From NCBI GenBank assembly GCA_026874595.1, contig CM049316.1:15959839-16023838 (forward strand): a stretch of 64,000 nucleotides of DNA. The letters run 5' to 3'. Position numbers and translations under genes: made by a program. Origin of the DNA: Sipunculus nudus. Lineage: Eukaryota; Annelida; Sipuncula; Golfingiida; Sipunculidae. The notes beneath the pieces were generated by a model. It was not told the DNA's origin and ran no database searches. It worked only from the letters and a program-made list of their open reading frames with translations. This document shows, piece by piece, positions 63,481 to 64,000 of the stretch; position 1 is the first letter of the stretch, and each line of letters begins with the position of its first letter.

Positions 63481-64000
63481 AGGGTGCTTTTGCCATGTTG
63501 TGTTATTAATCTTATCAATTATTTGGTAATTTTACGCTTCCTCTTTGTTGCCACTTGATCGATTTAATTTTGACATTAAAACCATGACATGGTAACCATG
63601 TTTTCGTCGCCAGCGATAAGGATACTAGGCAAGCGAGGACCGCCCCGGGTCAATGTTGTTACAGTTTGCTTACACTCCGCCAGACACGGGCCTAAACGGA
63701 AAACAAAATACAATAAAAGTACACAAAAATAGTAGGTTTCTATACAGACCTTACTCAACTGCATTTCACACTGAAGTATGGATGCGAAAAGAAAATAAAA
63801 CAGGAACTCTCCTTTATCCGGTCATTTTTCTTATTTACGTTTACCATTTTCCTTGATCGAACGACTGTAAAGTAACGCTGTATGCGGATGATATCACCTT
63901 ATATATTAATGCAAACTCGATAAATAAAGCAATCCAAGGACGTCATGTATGCTCCGTCAAACTAATGAACGTTTTACTAGGAACAGATATGTTGGTAATT

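Larger units (their letters stand above)
49880..64000 (+). repeat. Segmental duplication, copy B
   Basis: Partner of the 1-17.8 kb segment in the same orientation, about 46 kb downstream. It carries the broken second Cys-loop receptor. Similarity continues to the last base of the window, so the true right end is not seen. The left boundary is fuzzy, near 49.9-50.06 kb. It is shorter than copy A over 6.5-10.9 kb of A, and longer at 55.2-58.2 kb because of a LINE insertion. Confidence 0.85.

Noticed and set aside
1-64000. CRISPR arrays, operons, bacterial promoters or riboswitches
   Set aside because: Intron-split genes and animal-type repeats show a eukaryotic nuclear sequence; the tandem repeats have no spacer structure.

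Overview
The window looks like non-coding-rich nuclear DNA of a lophotrochozoan animal, most likely a mollusc and plausibly a bivalve. It is AT-rich. It has intron-split genes with GT..AG junctions, long (TA)n and (GA)n microsatellites, tRNA-derived SINEs, non-LTR retrotransposon remains, and two arrays of a ~145-bp repeat of a kind I associate with molluscan genomes. No bacterial gene organisation, operons, rRNA or CRISPR is visible. The species assignment is inference; nothing here names it directly.

Layout. (1) Roughly 1-17.8 kb and 49.9-64.0 kb are two direct, diverged copies of one segment (copy A and copy B). Copy A appears to run off the left edge and copy B off the right edge. Each carries a six-exon Cys-loop ligand-gated ion channel gene of the nicotinic-receptor class. 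Copy A (12,404-16,577) has a complete open frame that splices to about 435 residues. Copy B (58,434-62,658) is broken in three places and is a pseudogene. The copies also differ by insertions: copy A holds a 7-unit repeat array (2.1-3.3 kb), the end of an integrase-type transposase (4.3-4.75 kb) and a hairpin element (6.8 kb); copy B holds an L1/Tx1-like LINE fragment (53.3-53.8 kb) and a ~3-kb CR1-group LINE (55.2-58.2 kb).

(2) Between the copies lie two intronless class A G-protein-coupled receptor genes, related to each other and on opposite strands: 28.0-29.2 kb (minus, apparent one-base frameshift before TM1) and 46.76-47.65 kb (plus, a TAA just after TM7 followed by 47 more in-frame codons that resemble the other receptor's tail). 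With the ion channels they give the window a neuro-receptor flavour, but nothing shows that the genes act together.

(3) Three exons with good splice sites at 39.47-40.60 kb encode part of a poly(3-hydroxybutyrate) depolymerase-like esterase. (4) The rest is repeats: an apparent solo LTR (33.35-34.18 kb, 4-bp target duplication), a SINE with A-rich tail and target duplication (23.28-23.70 kb), hairpin elements, minisatellites, and long stretches in which I recognise nothing.

The items I would look at first are: the ~145-bp arrays, whose conserved core reads as stacked nuclear-receptor half-sites; the Cys-loop receptor that has lost the classical acetylcholine-site residues; the in-frame stop in the 47-kb GPCR; and the depolymerase-like exons.
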